Assembly: GCF_018139145.2 (NCBI RefSeq)
Contig: NC_059471.1
Location: 44,818,226 to 44,882,225, forward strand
Direction: 5' to 3'
DNA from: Gymnogyps californianus
Taxonomy: Eukaryota > Chordata > Aves > Accipitriformes > Cathartidae
Length of the DNA stretch: 64,000 nt
Part shown: in pieces, positions 39,960 to 52,000 of the stretch
Layout: each line of letters begins with the position of its first letter
How positions within the stretch are numbered: position 1 is the stretch's first letter
Made by a program: the position numbers and the translations under genes
Notes under the pieces: model-generated
What the model was told of the DNA's origin: nothing
Seen by the model: only the letters and a program-made list of their open reading frames with translations
The model's database searches: none

Positions 39960-40200
39960 AGGTTAAATGATCAATCCTTCAGCACTGAATCAGGTGGTAA
40001 CTCTGCTGCCCTCTCTGGTGGGAGTGCATGGGGGACTCCAAAGCCTCTGCTCCCCTGGGAAAAGGGTCATCCCGGGCTCTCGGGAGACCTCCTGTCCGGC
40101 ACCACTCACACGGAGGAGCAGACACTGCAGAGCATGGAGCCTGACTGCCTCCGCCGCCCTCCCACACCATCCCCGCAGGCTCCGTACCCTGCTGTCATAC

Positions 40201-40320
40201 CTTGGAGCATGCACAGCCTTCCTCCTCTTGCAGCTATAAATCTGGGACTGCAGTGGACCGCAGCAGAGCCCAGCCTCTGCCCCAGACCCTCTGAATGCGG
40301 GAAAACACATAGCAAATAAT
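40201..40320 (-). ncRNA. Candidate downstream exon of the same transcript
   Basis: On the minus strand, CGTACTCCTGTGCCACAG precedes the segment and CCAAG|GTATGA follows it, giving an acceptor and donor 120 bases apart. It lies in the same GC-rich island as 41823-42082 and on the same strand. An ATTAAA at 40384-40389, after another acceptor-like TCTCTGCAG near 40482, could alternatively end a terminal exon. This is speculative. Confidence 0.18.
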
Positions 40321-41822
40321 CTGTGGCACAGGAGTACGCCCAAAAGAGCTCCATGTGTTACGCAGCATGGAACACGGCCAGTCTTTAATAGGGGCTGGCA
40401 CCAAGCGGTGTGGACGTGGGCCAGCCTTCACCCCGTGCCTTCAGGACCAGGGGCTGCACCCCAGCCCTGCTGCGCTGAGCTGCAGAGACACGGTCTTTCA
40501 ATCTACCAGCAGCAGCCCCAATCAGAAATAAAAAAGGAATAACAAAGAGAAAATACCACTTGGTTTCATACATTTAAGCCCTTCCTGCCTCCTAAAGCAA
40601 AGTGTCACCTTCCACTGTGTCTTTGATAAGTGACTATCCTCTACTGGGTATATCACCACCACTCCTGCAAGTTATGGCCAGTGAACTAACGTTTGGTCAC
40701 TACTGCTCTGAGCTGAATTCAAGCTTGAAATTGCTGGCAATGCTGTCCCTACTTCCTACCAATAACCTTCCTGCTAGGATAGTCAAGGAAAATATTTTGA
40801 GCCCTGAAACCTCCTTAAGGTTTATGGGTACATGGCCATCAATGTGAATCAAACTAAAGCTGACAGTCCCAAAGGGCCACATTAGTCTTCCCACAAAAAA
40901 ACATGAATGTAGCACTTCTGTCCCACACTTGGCAGGTTATTCATTTATTTTAATTTGCAGTAACCGTGACTGAGTTACATTCATCTTCCCAGATGTTGTT
41001 AGTGATGAAAGCTCAAGGAATAAGCCTTTTCTGCTGTTGATGTACTGTGTGCCAAACCTCATCTTGAGCCCCTGGCTCCCGCTGTACTTTTCTTGTGTCT
41101 GTACTGCTGCTTTGTGATAAATGAAACTTGCAGAATCACACGTACCGTGGTACAGGAACAAGCATCTTGTCTGGGGAGTGGTCAGTGCCGGAGGCTAGAA
41201 ACTTGGGTTGTGTGTACATCTGCGGAGGCTCATGTAATAACTACAGCAAAGTTACTATAACTAAAGCAAAGGTGCTGAGGCTTTGATTACAAATGTTAAA
41301 CAAAATGGGAAACAAAGCAAGGCTGAGGAAGGAAAAGGGCCCCGTCCCTGCATTCTCCTCCTCCCGCCTCGTCACAACGAGCCACTTTTCTGCCTTTGTT
41401 TTATTTGCTCTAAAAGCATTTGCAGTCTTCCCTTCTTGGCACATTCGTAGAGTCCTGGGAAGCTCAGTTTACTCTCAGTTACACTGAAAAGCCCCAGATG
41501 GTATAAATGATCATTTGTAAATAAATGAGTAATCAGAACCAAAAAGCTCCGCAGAAACCCTCTACCAGCCTTTTCTAATTTTTTATAAAACGCCTCAGAA
41601 ACAGATTGCGTACTTCACCAGCCGACTGAAACAGTGATGTTACCAATTTGCGCGTACAGAGATCAATTTCATTACAGCTAATCCCAGGTTTTCGATTTCC
41701 ATGAAGCTCCTTCCCCGCGCTGTGACTCCCCCTGGAAGCAGGGATGTACCAGACCTCCGCTTGCCAGAGGAGAGAGGAGGCACCCGAGGAGCAGCCCCCA
41801 GTTTCCCGCTCACATCACTTAC

Positions 41823-42082
41823 CTGCGAACCCATCCGCCAGCCTGAATGCGAGACGAGCCCCCTAGTACAGCCGAGGCTAAAACCTCCGCTTCGTATCCC
41901 TGCTGTCCCCGGGGGCTCTGTGTCTTCCTCGTCTGCCTCTGTCCATGCCTGGGTGCCGTGGTGGCGGTGCTGCATGCAGGACCCCGGGCTGTCCGGGTGA
42001 CCTTGGGCCCCTCTATGGGGGGGCCGTACCGACCCCTACCAGACGCACTTTGCAGTCCGGGCTCGGGCTGAACCCGTGCTGC
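41823..42082 (-). ncRNA. Candidate internal exon of an unannotated transcript
   Basis: On the minus strand a branch-point-like CCTGACC and the pyrimidine tract TTCTCATCTCCCCCACAG end at 42083, giving a strong acceptor. After 260 bases the sequence CAG|GTAAGT gives a perfect consensus donor (intron from 41822). The interval is CpG-rich compared with the surrounding desert. One frame is open throughout but encodes a low-complexity R/Q/P/G-rich peptide with no recognisable domain, so a noncoding exon is more likely than coding. Splice-like pairs can arise by chance; there is no transcript evidence here. Confidence 0.3.
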
Positions 42083-42373
42083 CTGTGGGGGAGATGAGAA
42101 CAGGTCAGGTCTGGGGGGCACCTGGGGCTTTGGGCACCCCTTGAAGCACCAGCTCAGGTGTCGGGGACAGGTATAGAAGGAGTCTGAGCATTCGTTTCCT
42201 CCCCTTGGCCTTTTGGTTCTAACATCTTAAAATAAAGGGTTTCAAAACGGCTATGCAGCTTTTGCATAGGTACGTGGACACCTGGCTCCTAAGATATTCC
42301 CAGTAATGCTCCTGCATGAATTCGTAGAGGTACTCCAACTACCTTTAGAAAGAGCTAGTCAGTACATACATGC

Positions 42374-42465
42374 ATATATATATATACAGTGCATGCACAA
42401 GTAGGTGTGTGTGTGTATATAAATATATATATATGTATGTACTAAGCAGATATATATATGTACTT
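42374..42465. repeat. AT/TG dinucleotide-rich microsatellite
   Basis: Interrupted (AT)n and (TG)n runs; overlapping ORFs here are artefacts of the repeat. Confidence 0.9.
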
Positions 42466-42496
42466 GCATGCCTATACGTGCTACCAGTCAGACCTC

Positions 42497-42504
42497 TGAC
42501 GTCA
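42497..42504. promoter_or_regulatory. Consensus cAMP response element (TGACGTCA)
   Basis: A full palindromic CRE, the CREB/ATF consensus, lies about 70 bases left of a GC-rich block. CpG-containing CREs are rare in AT-rich desert DNA, which is why it is recorded. Confidence 0.4.
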
Positions 42505-42860
42505 ATGTAGACATAGCCAGTATTTAAGAACAAATGAGGAATTAAAGCAGCTTTATCTGCTGGATAAAGCGATAGCTGGGGAACAGTTGCATCCCGCTTC
42601 CCGCAGCAGCCAGCCCTCTCGGCGGCTCCGACACGTTTCCACCAGGCTGCGGAGGCAGGAGAGGAAGCCGTTTCCCAGGAAATCCCCTGCCGTCCCGGCC
42701 TCAGCCACACGCAGATGGGCTTTGTGCCATCCTGGCAATGAAGCAATTTTGGCGTGCTCCTCTCCCACGTCTGCCAGTTCCTCGGACATGGCGACACGTG
42801 GTTGCATCAGCCAGGGCCAGATTCACCTCTGCTGAAATGAAATGGCACAGCAGGATGGCC

Positions 42861-43964
42861 ACGCTCGTGCTGGTGGAAACAGTTGAGATTTTTCCACCTG
42901 AAAATGAGACCCTGTGTGTTAGCAAAGGTGCTACAATGGCTATTTTATTTATGCTATTTGCAGTAGTTTCTTTATATATACATTAAGTTTCAGTGTGAGT
43001 GTATTTAACTACACTTCTTTTCCAGTCAGAGACTGCTGGACGGAGACAGAAAACTCCTTTCCAGAGCTGCAGGCTTCCTTGTTTTCATTCAGTACCCAGT
43101 GACGGCATTCAGCCATCAGCAGTGCCGCGTACGCTACGCCACATGTGTCACATTTATGATCCCATTGATCACAAGAGAGGAAAATTTAATAACTCCTTAC
43201 AGACTGCATACCAGAGCCTCTTCACGGCATCGCATTAGTAAGAACACAGAGGGGAGCCCATAATAAATGTTACAAGGGGAAATACCTTCAACTGATAAGG
43301 AGCTGAGCAGATGACAAATCACATAAGCCTCCAGTGAACCCCTCAGGAGCAGATAACCTTGAGACGTACCTGTATATAAAGATTAAACAGCAACTTGAGC
43401 TCAGCAGAGATTTATAGAGCTTTGCAAGTGTCTTGGTTTCACTGTTTGCTTTTGTAGTCATTTCTGGACTTTATTGTTAGTTTCTGTCTGTTAATATTCT
43501 GTACAGGCCCAAAAATACAGGCGTAAAGAAGTCACTCCAGGAAAAAAAAAAGGAATTATTTGAAATACTTTACAAGGAGATTTTATAGATCAATATCATC
43601 TCCAGCAAATGAGAAAGATAACCAGGAAAGGGCACAGTACACCTGTGAGTGAGGTTGTGCAAAGATATAAACAAAAACATGAAGGATAAAATATATTGAC
43701 ATGTTTGAGCTCACTGGCTAAATCTGGTTATTCATTCCTCCGTAAGTGGCAGTCCTAGTTATTATGGGCTATATATTTTTGGTAAGACAAATATGTGAGG
43801 CAGTAAATGCCTTTGTTAGTATGCTTCAACAGGAAGGGTAGTGGCTACCGCTGCTATTTGGGGCCTCTCAGGGAAAATACCCATGGGTAAAAAAAACATG
43901 GCCAGTTACGGACTGGGTCAAAACCTTAACCAGGGAGACCGTTCTGCGTAATGGCTAAAGCGAG
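42861..43964. other. Intergenic, no gene recognised
   Basis: Ordinary AT-rich sequence between the GC-rich island and the older CR1 fragment. Confidence 0.55.
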
Positions 43965-44212
43965 AGAGTAGGGACCTGAAACGATTAGGTACTATTCTGA
44001 ACGTCAGGAAACACTTTTTACTGTGAGGGTGACTGAGCCCTGGCACAGGTTGCCCAGAGAGGCTGTGGAGTCTCCATCCTTGGAGATATTCACAAGCCAT
44101 CTGGACACAGTCCTGGCAACTGGCCCTAGGTGTCCCTGCTTGAGCAAGGGGGTTGGACCAGATGACCTCCACAGCTCCCTTCCAACTTCAACCATTCTGC
44201 GATTCTGTCATT
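43965..44212 (+). mobile_element. CR1 LINE 3' end, older subfamily
   Basis: The segment contains GGAAACACTTTTTACTGTGA, GCACAGGTTGCCCAGAGAGG, GGAGATATTCACAAGCCATC and GGGGGTTGGACCAGATGACC, followed by CCTTCCAACTTCAACCATTC and a partial tail GATTCTGTCA. This is a CR1 3' end of a different subfamily from the pair at 16.8-18.7 kb. It is 5'-truncated. It is also the last mobile element recognised before an 18-kb repeat-free stretch. Confidence 0.92.
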
Positions 44213-46074
44213 TCTTGCTCAACTACTGAGTCACTCCAGCTTCAGTTGATTGCCTTTGGCTCTTTGTCTATTAAAAGGGTATAACTTTGCCTAATTTGCA
44301 AGGCTGGGAGGGTTTGGTAAGGGACACGTTTCCACAGTGTGCACCACAGGCATTGCTGAAGAGACCGGTTATGTCCAGGAGCAGTCTGCCCCACAGAGCT
44401 GGCTCCTCTTCGGAAAGGACAAATACTCAGTGGCCACCAAAATTTGGCTCCCCTACCCTCGCCCTTTCAACTCCCAACCAAAACCTCGTGCCACCGGGTC
44501 ACAGTGCAGCAGGCCGGACTACAGCCAGCAGGTCTTTCAGCCAAACCTCCCATACGGGTGTGCTTCCCTATTGCAGGCTGGCGAGGAGGAACAGCATTGT
44601 AAACCCACGGGTGAAAGTCTGCGTCGCCAGAGCTCCGTCCGGGAGGCGGGCGGTCTCCCCAGGTTCAAGGACGATGCCGATGTGATTGTTTTCTGCACGC
44701 AGAGAGGGGACCGTGCTTATCTGATCCAGCAACTCAATGTGTAAAGTTGAAGGTGGTTACCAGCGGCTGCTCCTCATCACGTTCGCAGAGAGCCAGACGT
44801 GCCTGGTACAGTGTACGAAGCACCACGCATCAACTTTTCACTCCAAACGGACCGTTCAATAACAAAGGAAAAAAAGGGGGGGGAGGGATTGGATGACAAT
44901 TGAGCTGTTGTTTGTGCAAGTGGAAGAAATAACTTTTCAGGAACAGACCATGGGTCAGGGCAGTGGACGGTGTGGGCGTTTGCTGGAGAAGTCAGACTAA
45001 ACAGGCAGTGATGCGTTTTATACTGATGGCACTGTTGGGAGAAAAAATGATATTAAACACACGCAGGACACTGAGGAAGAACAAACAACTTATTGTGTGG
45101 AAAGCAAAAGTGCTTTGGAAGGGCCTGTAGGACTATCTGATTTTTAAATTCATCAGCGGTTTGAGAGATTCAAGATTTGTTCTAGCACGGCTTTGGTTTA
45201 GACACATCTCTTGGTAAGGCTCAGAGGTCTCCAAATCAAATCACTTTGTTTACTTGTTTCTCTGCCTGTAACCATGTAACACTATGGTTTTTATTAGATA
45301 AATGATCATATTGGTTAAAAGCAAGTGGATGGAAATGCAAGGGAAAGGGAAAATTCACATTTAAGGAGAAATTCCACCGGTAAGGGCAAAGTGCAGCTCC
45401 AATCCTCTGACTTGATATCCACAGTTGTCCTAGACTGGCTCAAACATAAAGGAAGCTTCTTTGTGGAATGGTCAGACACGAGGGAGAAGCCCACGGGCCT
45501 CGAAATGTCCCTAGGGCAACCACAAATACCAGCCCTCTTCAATTAAGTATGAAGCCCATGTTTCCAGTGCGCCATTGCCCTCCTTCCGTGGCTGTTCCTT
45601 TACTTCACGGGCACAGAGCGAACGAATCCCCTCTTGGCTGCACAGGGACCTTAAGCGTGCTGCACATTAACTGGGCCAGCTTCCCCACACACGGGGAAAG
45701 GAGAGGGAAAGAAGCAGAGAGAGGCAGACGCACAACTCCATTTTAAAGTACTTAAGGAACTCAGATTATATAGTAATGCAAAATATTTTTATATCATCCC
45801 AGGACATTTTTGTTTATACTGCTGAGTGCTATTTTATTTGTTCCAGCTTTGCCACAGATGCACAAACACTGTGAAAGGAGAAAGAACGTCTACTCTATAT
45901 GATGGCTTTTAAAAAATCAGAAAAGCAAGTAAAATCCACTTCTTAAGAAAACATTCCATTAAAAAAATCACTATATGTTTATAGAAAAGATTTTGTAACA
46001 AAGGTTTAATTTTAAAAAGTTAATCACTGGGTATTCCAGAAGGTTTGAGTCATCCACAGTAATAATTAGGGGTT
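44213..46074. other. Intergenic, with a CpG-rich patch at 44480-44720
   Basis: Two overlapping plus-strand ORFs (44287-44685, 132 codons, and 44337-44744, 135 codons) occupy different frames of a CpG-rich patch. Neither shows a recognisable domain, so both are probably by-products of low stop-codon density in GC-rich DNA. The rest is AT-rich sequence just beyond the inferred KLF12 transcript end. Confidence 0.5.
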
Positions 46075-46092
46075 TTGTTCCATACAAAATGC

Positions 46093-46098
46093 TTTATT
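46093..46098 (-). terminator. KLF12: Candidate distal KLF12 polyadenylation signal (AATAAA)
   Basis: A canonical AATAAA on the minus strand lies about 9.06 kb after the stop codon. It is followed in gene direction by GCATTTTGTATGG and an ACAAAA stretch that could hold a cleavage site near 46075. The downstream GU-rich element is weak. It was chosen because it gives a plausible full-length 3' UTR. Confidence 0.33.
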
Positions 46099-49000
46099 TA
46101 ACCTTCATGCCTCCATTCAGATAATTATACAAATGCATACATTTAAAGGTTTAAACTCTATTTCAATTCACAGCTCAATTCATAGGAAAGTTGAATACAG
46201 AAAAGCAATGCACCAACAAAATATGTCTGAGACACCATTAAAAACGATAACACTTGTTCATTTAAATCTTTGAGAATAGAGTGGAATAATCATCCTCTGA
46301 CAATTTCATTAGGGGACTCCCTTTACATTATCATAGGGCAAAAATCACCATTTTACAGTAAGAGGAAAAAAAGCTCTGCGTATATTTACAATACATACAC
46401 TATACATAAATACAAGAACAACACTTACGTAATATTAATAAACTTATAACATAGGTGTTGCCTAAACACTACATAGTATATAAATGCAGAGGAAACTATT
46501 GGGAAATTAGATCTTCAGGTGTTTACTTTTATTTTTGAAGAAAAGTAATTTTTGCATTTAAAAGCTTTTGAAAAGAAGGCAAAAGAAAGACTTAAGGAAC
46601 TAATATGTTTGCTTGCTAGCACTGGTATTTTTATTCCTTTTAAGTGTAGGACCTCTATTGACACTACTATCTCTATGGGGTTACCGATAATGACCCTCCC
46701 TTTTGCATCTTATCTAGGAAAAAGATTGAGGTGCCGTACATACTAATTCCATTGCTGTGAAGCTTCAGTCCCGAATTAATCACTTTGTAAACTAAGGGAT
46801 GTTTTTGTATTTTTACACAGGAGGATCAAATGAACACTCATTGGTACATACAACGATAACGACCTGATTAGAAGGAACAATTTGGGGCCAAATGCAACCC
46901 CATCCTTAGGATTTCATTCAACTAATGCCATAGGGGAATTTGCTTCTTCCATAAGTGACTTGGCCAAGAATGGTATTTTTCATTATTGTTGTTTCTTCCT
47001 AAACACAGCTGAAAGAACTTTCCAATTTAACGGTATTTTTGACCCCACATGTTGATAGCAGTGTCCAAATCTCTCTCTCACTTGAAGCATATGAATGCGT
47101 GTGTCTGTGTGCGTGGGTTGAAGGTCTTAAGGCTGATGGTGCATGAAACTTAAGTAATTCATTACTACCTCTGTGTATATTCTATTGCAAGTGCAAATGG
47201 GAGACAGAACTTTTTAGGGACAGACAGCAGGTCAAGAGAGCATACTGTGTAGGTGTTCAGTGGAGAACTTACTTGCATTACCAAGGAAGCAATGTATAAG
47301 GCGATAAGGAAAGAAATAAGCTGTGGGGTTTTTTTAATGAAAAATAAGATGCAAATGTAGCAGTGAAAAATAGTTTGAAACCAGAAATGACAACATGAAC
47401 TCTGAATTGTGAAAAAGATTAGTTCAGCCGCAAAAATTATGGCTCAAACTGTCTTTCCAAAGAAGCTCTTTACATCTAGAAAGGCAGGGACAGGGAGAAA
47501 AGCAGTATCTGAACCTATTTCTGTATTTCATGTTTCATGTTTACGACAATCCATCAAAGCCATCACCTTGGTCCCCTACCAGACACTGAACTATTGTTTT
47601 TTAAATGCAGAGGTCACAGCATGGAGCAAGGTTTAGCAAGTCAATGTGGGAACCACCATTCACCTCTTCTGTTATAACTGACAGCATCTTGGCTCACTGA
47701 AACTTTTGAGACTGAACTGGGGAAGATGTTGCAGGTCACACATATGGACAACAGGACCTCAAATAACGTTTTCTATTCTTTTTTTCGTAATAGCTAAAAT
47801 TTACATGTCCAGTTTTGCTTGTCTGGAGGACTGAAGAACTGTGTACTGAATAATCTAAAAATTACTACAAGGGCAACTCAGTTTTTACTTCATAATTCAA
47901 AGTCGGTAAGCACAAGCTGCTACAGAAGTATGCTGGCAAATCAATAAAATTGAGAAAAAAAAACAACTCCAATTTTCCAGAATGAAGGAAAAAAAGCCTG
48001 GCTCATTTTGGGATGGTGAAGACAAGGTGCCCTTTCCTACACGGGAACTACCACACGTAGGGCTGGAGCCAGCCAAACCTCCCCACACCGCAAGTTTCTA
48101 AGGGTGCCTCCCTGTAGTGTTGCTGCTCCAGAACAAAGAACCAAACGCTTCTCTCCAACACCGGCTCAGGTACGAGGTAAGAAACTAATGTTTCCTTTGT
48201 CCTTCTGATGACACATTCCCTGGTGCCCTCCTAAAATCCCCAGCATGAATTGTGTTCTTTTATGTGCTTAATATCTGGAGATTAAGCTCAGGATGACAGA
48301 ATAAGTGTATGCATGTTCTGATGGGATTATTTCCATGGGTGGCTAATACTTAAAAATAAGTTGTTACTAAATTAGCAGTCTTTTCACATCATCTGACGTG
48401 CATAAACGTCTCATTTTTACATGCAAGTCCATGTGCTTTTTTTTTTGCACCTGCACTTTCTTCTGTATATGAGCATCTTCGTGCACACCCAATCCTGCCT
48501 CAGTGAATAAACCCCAAGCACTCATCCTCCCACTCCAGCAGCAACCCACCGACGGCAGCAAAAGTCTAGGCAAAATGCAGAATTTTTCAAATACAAAATT
48601 CTGCCTGGATAAATGACAGCTACAAATTTAGAGGATGGAAAGCAGTCTTCCTTGGCAAAGGTATTAGGACAACAAGTTACATTTTGATCTCCAATAAATT
48701 CATTTTTAGAAACAGAAAAAGCATGAGTGATGGCATTACACTGCTATTTTAAGAATCCATTAGCAGCAGTTAATTTTTTTTTTTTTTACAGAAACCTACG
48801 AGATTAAAAAAAATAATAATTGAGAAAAAAAAGGGTGGAAGAGTCACAGCTGGCCATTTTCTTGTAAGATCAATTAGCCTATCGATGCAAATGTTTAGGC
48901 CACTCAATATAAAAATCTCCTTACTCCATTTTAGGAATATTGACTTCTTATTTGCTATTCAAATAGTCTCTAGACTGACAGTCCCCAATTTTTCACTCAT

Positions 49001-52000
49001 TTGTCCCCAAAAGAAAGAAAAGTGATATATTTTGTCCACTCCTGAAGTCAACCAATTCTAAGATGATAGTAAATACTATGAGCATCACATGACAAACAGA
49101 AAGGAGACATAAGGTGAACTCTCTGTTTCCAGAGTTCGATGCAGAGGATTTTTCAAGAGAATCCCCATTCTACCCTATACCCTAAAAAAGCTCCATTGGG
49201 CTTAGTGCTGGTTTTTGGATTATTTCACTAGAGAATACCCTGGATACACGGGCACATCAGACACAAATTAGGAAGAAATCCCCTAACACACTGCTTGACA
49301 ATGACCTCCATTCACACTTGCTGAGAATTGATATGGATATGAGTCATTTGTAAACTAAGATTCATTTTCTTCTTACAAGTACATGACAGATGTTGTCTGA
49401 GAAAATAACTAAAACCTCTAACACAATATCTCAACATGTGAAAATACAAATGGCACTTTGTGTTTGTTTCTGTGCTGCATTATTGTTCTCAGAGTAAGAT
49501 TTCATTTTCACCTTATTGTTAACAGAATCCCGTAAGTTATTGCTGTGTAAAAGTATAGGAACATCCCATCAGTTCTAATTACAGGCACTTTCAGTTTCTG
49601 TTTCATCTCTTAAAATAGATTTTAGGCTATCTTGCTGAAGTGTATGTGCATTTTAAATGTCACAACTGTCCTGCTACAATTGATTTTGTTGACATGCTAC
49701 TGCACCTAGAAGACTAAACTCCCCTGGAATTAGCAAAGAGCAGCTGCCTATTTCAGCTCTGCAACCTTTATTCAAGATGCATTGTAGTCAGGGAAATACA
49801 AGAAGAAATAAAATCAAATGAGAGTCTGCCGTTGCTGTATCTGCAGTTCACTGTAAAATGCCAGGAGGAAAAAAAAAAAACCCACCCACAAAAACCCCAA
49901 AACCTTTCATATGGTTTTCATTTTGATTAAGTGTTTTTTTCCTTTATTCAGTCAAAGACATTCTGAGCGTTGACTTATTCGACACTGAAGGACTCAGTAT
50001 GACTTCGCTATATTGCACGCCATCTGTGAAACAGCAAAGAAGTGGCCACTCCATTTTGCAGAGAAAACATGCTCTGACAAAACAGAACAATTTACTTCTT
50101 ACGTTTTGTGTTTAAGCTTTGCAAGGCATTATCTTACCAGTTTTCCTGATGAAAACTAAAGGATTTTTAAAAATGTACTTCATTTAACCTATTTACACCC
50201 CATGTAAAATTGTGAGTTTGAAAATACTTTTCCACTATCACATATATTACAGAATATTTAAACTGTTACAAGTATAGTAAAATACTTTCAAGGTATTTTG
50301 ATTTCTAAAGATGCAGTATCCTTATAGTTACATTTTTGTACTAAAACCTCATTTACTGCGGAAATTGATCAGAATTTAAGCCTTTTCAAGGTACCACTGG
50401 GCATGACTTCATAAGCATACATTACACAGCAACTGTTACGCTATAGCGGAACTGTGAAAATACAACAATCTTTAAATTTCTTTGTGCACTTCTCCAGTTA
50501 TAAATCACAGGCAAAGGCATAATACAATAACATGAGCTGGTTTCTTAAGAAGGTAGTATTTTCTTTTACAGTGTTTATTTCCAATTCTTCCTTTTCTGAT
50601 TTTTTTTTTTTTTAAATAAACTTGTTTATTACCTGCACATGGGTGGAGGCACATGGAAGTGCTGGGGTTTATATGCACGAGTGTATGGATAAGCATGTGG
50701 GAGTAGGGCGGATTTACTGAATGATCTTAAGACTTGTCTGCTGTGGAAGATGCAGTTTCACACACTGACCTTTCCAAACCAAAGTTCAAACTAAAAAATA
50801 AGCAGGATAGTAATAGTGAAACTTACTCCGATTTTGAGGTACCCACCTTCAATAAAGAAGAAAGAGATTTTTTCCATTAAACAGCATTTATTATCAGAAG
50901 ATAAATTTATAAATGGCAACTAGAATACATTTTCAATGTGGCTAATGGAAAACGAGACTTATGATCAATGTTATTCCCATTATTAAAGGGGAGAAATGTT
51001 GTCCAGCTATTTGTCCATGCTCTGCACTGTGAGTTTACCCCAAACATCAACATCACTGATGTAATTTTCAACACTGTTAATTTTGTTATACATTACTCCA
51101 GCAAATAATCATATATACAAGTCAGTCTAAATCTATTTAATTAATTGTGTAAGCATGATAGAGAATAAGGAATACTGCATCTTCATACCCAAGTATAAAC
51201 TGCTGTTGCAATGAGCCAATTTTACAGTGCTGAATAAAACAGGTGCTCAAAAAATAATGACCATTTAAAATTTAAAAAGTTCTGTATCAAAGCTGCTTGC
51301 TCGTTACGTTTTCCTATAATGCTGGCTACTGAGATTTCCTGACAAATCCATTGAATCCTTTTGAAAACATACGAAATCTGACACACTGTGGTATAGTTTC
51401 CCTTGTAAGCTGTAATGGGCACGGTGGATATTACCCGTCCTTTACTCACACTTAAAAGCATAAATCTCTGTCTTTCTGAAAGAATGGGACACTGTGTATT
51501 TGTCTCTCCCAACTGCTCAATTAAGGTGGACCTAACGTGTTTTGTCAAGACGAGATCTGGTCTTTCTGCGTGCTACATATGATGTAAGCCTTCGCCATGG
51601 TTATGAAATGTCATGGACCTGTGGTGGGATACCAGGATTTTTGAGGAAACCACCCTGGAGCAATTGCCCTTGGTCTTTGCACAAGCCCAGAAGTTTGGCG
51701 GGCCTGAACTGCAGCCACTGAGGGAAGGACAACCTGAGAATCTGGGGGACATCAGCTCCACATCCGAACACCCCCCTCCCACAGAGTAACTTCTCTTAAA
51801 ATACTTCTGAAGGGGAAAACAAACCAGAAAACCACCTCACAGAGTATTTGGGGTCAAAGCCTGCGGGTGCTGGTGCGAGTAAGAAACTTGCCAAGAACCA
51901 TACTGGGTACTTGAAACCCAGTGGTGGACTGCTGCTGGTTGTGCAAGTTGTCTAGAGGTAACAGCAGCCCAAAAAGCCCTTACATGTGTGCTGGAAAGGC

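Larger units (their letters stand above)
39960..42860. promoter_or_regulatory. GC/CpG-enriched island in the KLF12 downstream desert
   Basis: Three GC-rich blocks (about 39990-40500, 41690-42130 and 42570-42850) stand out from AT-rich flanks. They contain many CpGs, a consensus CRE just to one side (42497-42504) and minus-strand splice-like signals. Between the blocks lie ordinary sequence and an AT/TG microsatellite (42374-42465). It may be a promoter or enhancer cluster. No protein-coding gene is recognised in it. Confidence 0.4.

Noticed and set aside
39990..40025. CTCF-like motif in TGCCCTCTCTGGTGG
   Set aside because: The spacing between the two halves is two bases too long for the CTCF core consensus.
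42345..42797. 150-codon minus-strand ORF
   Set aside because: Its C-terminal half is a translation of the AT/TG microsatellite, and the rest overlaps other frames of a GC-rich block.
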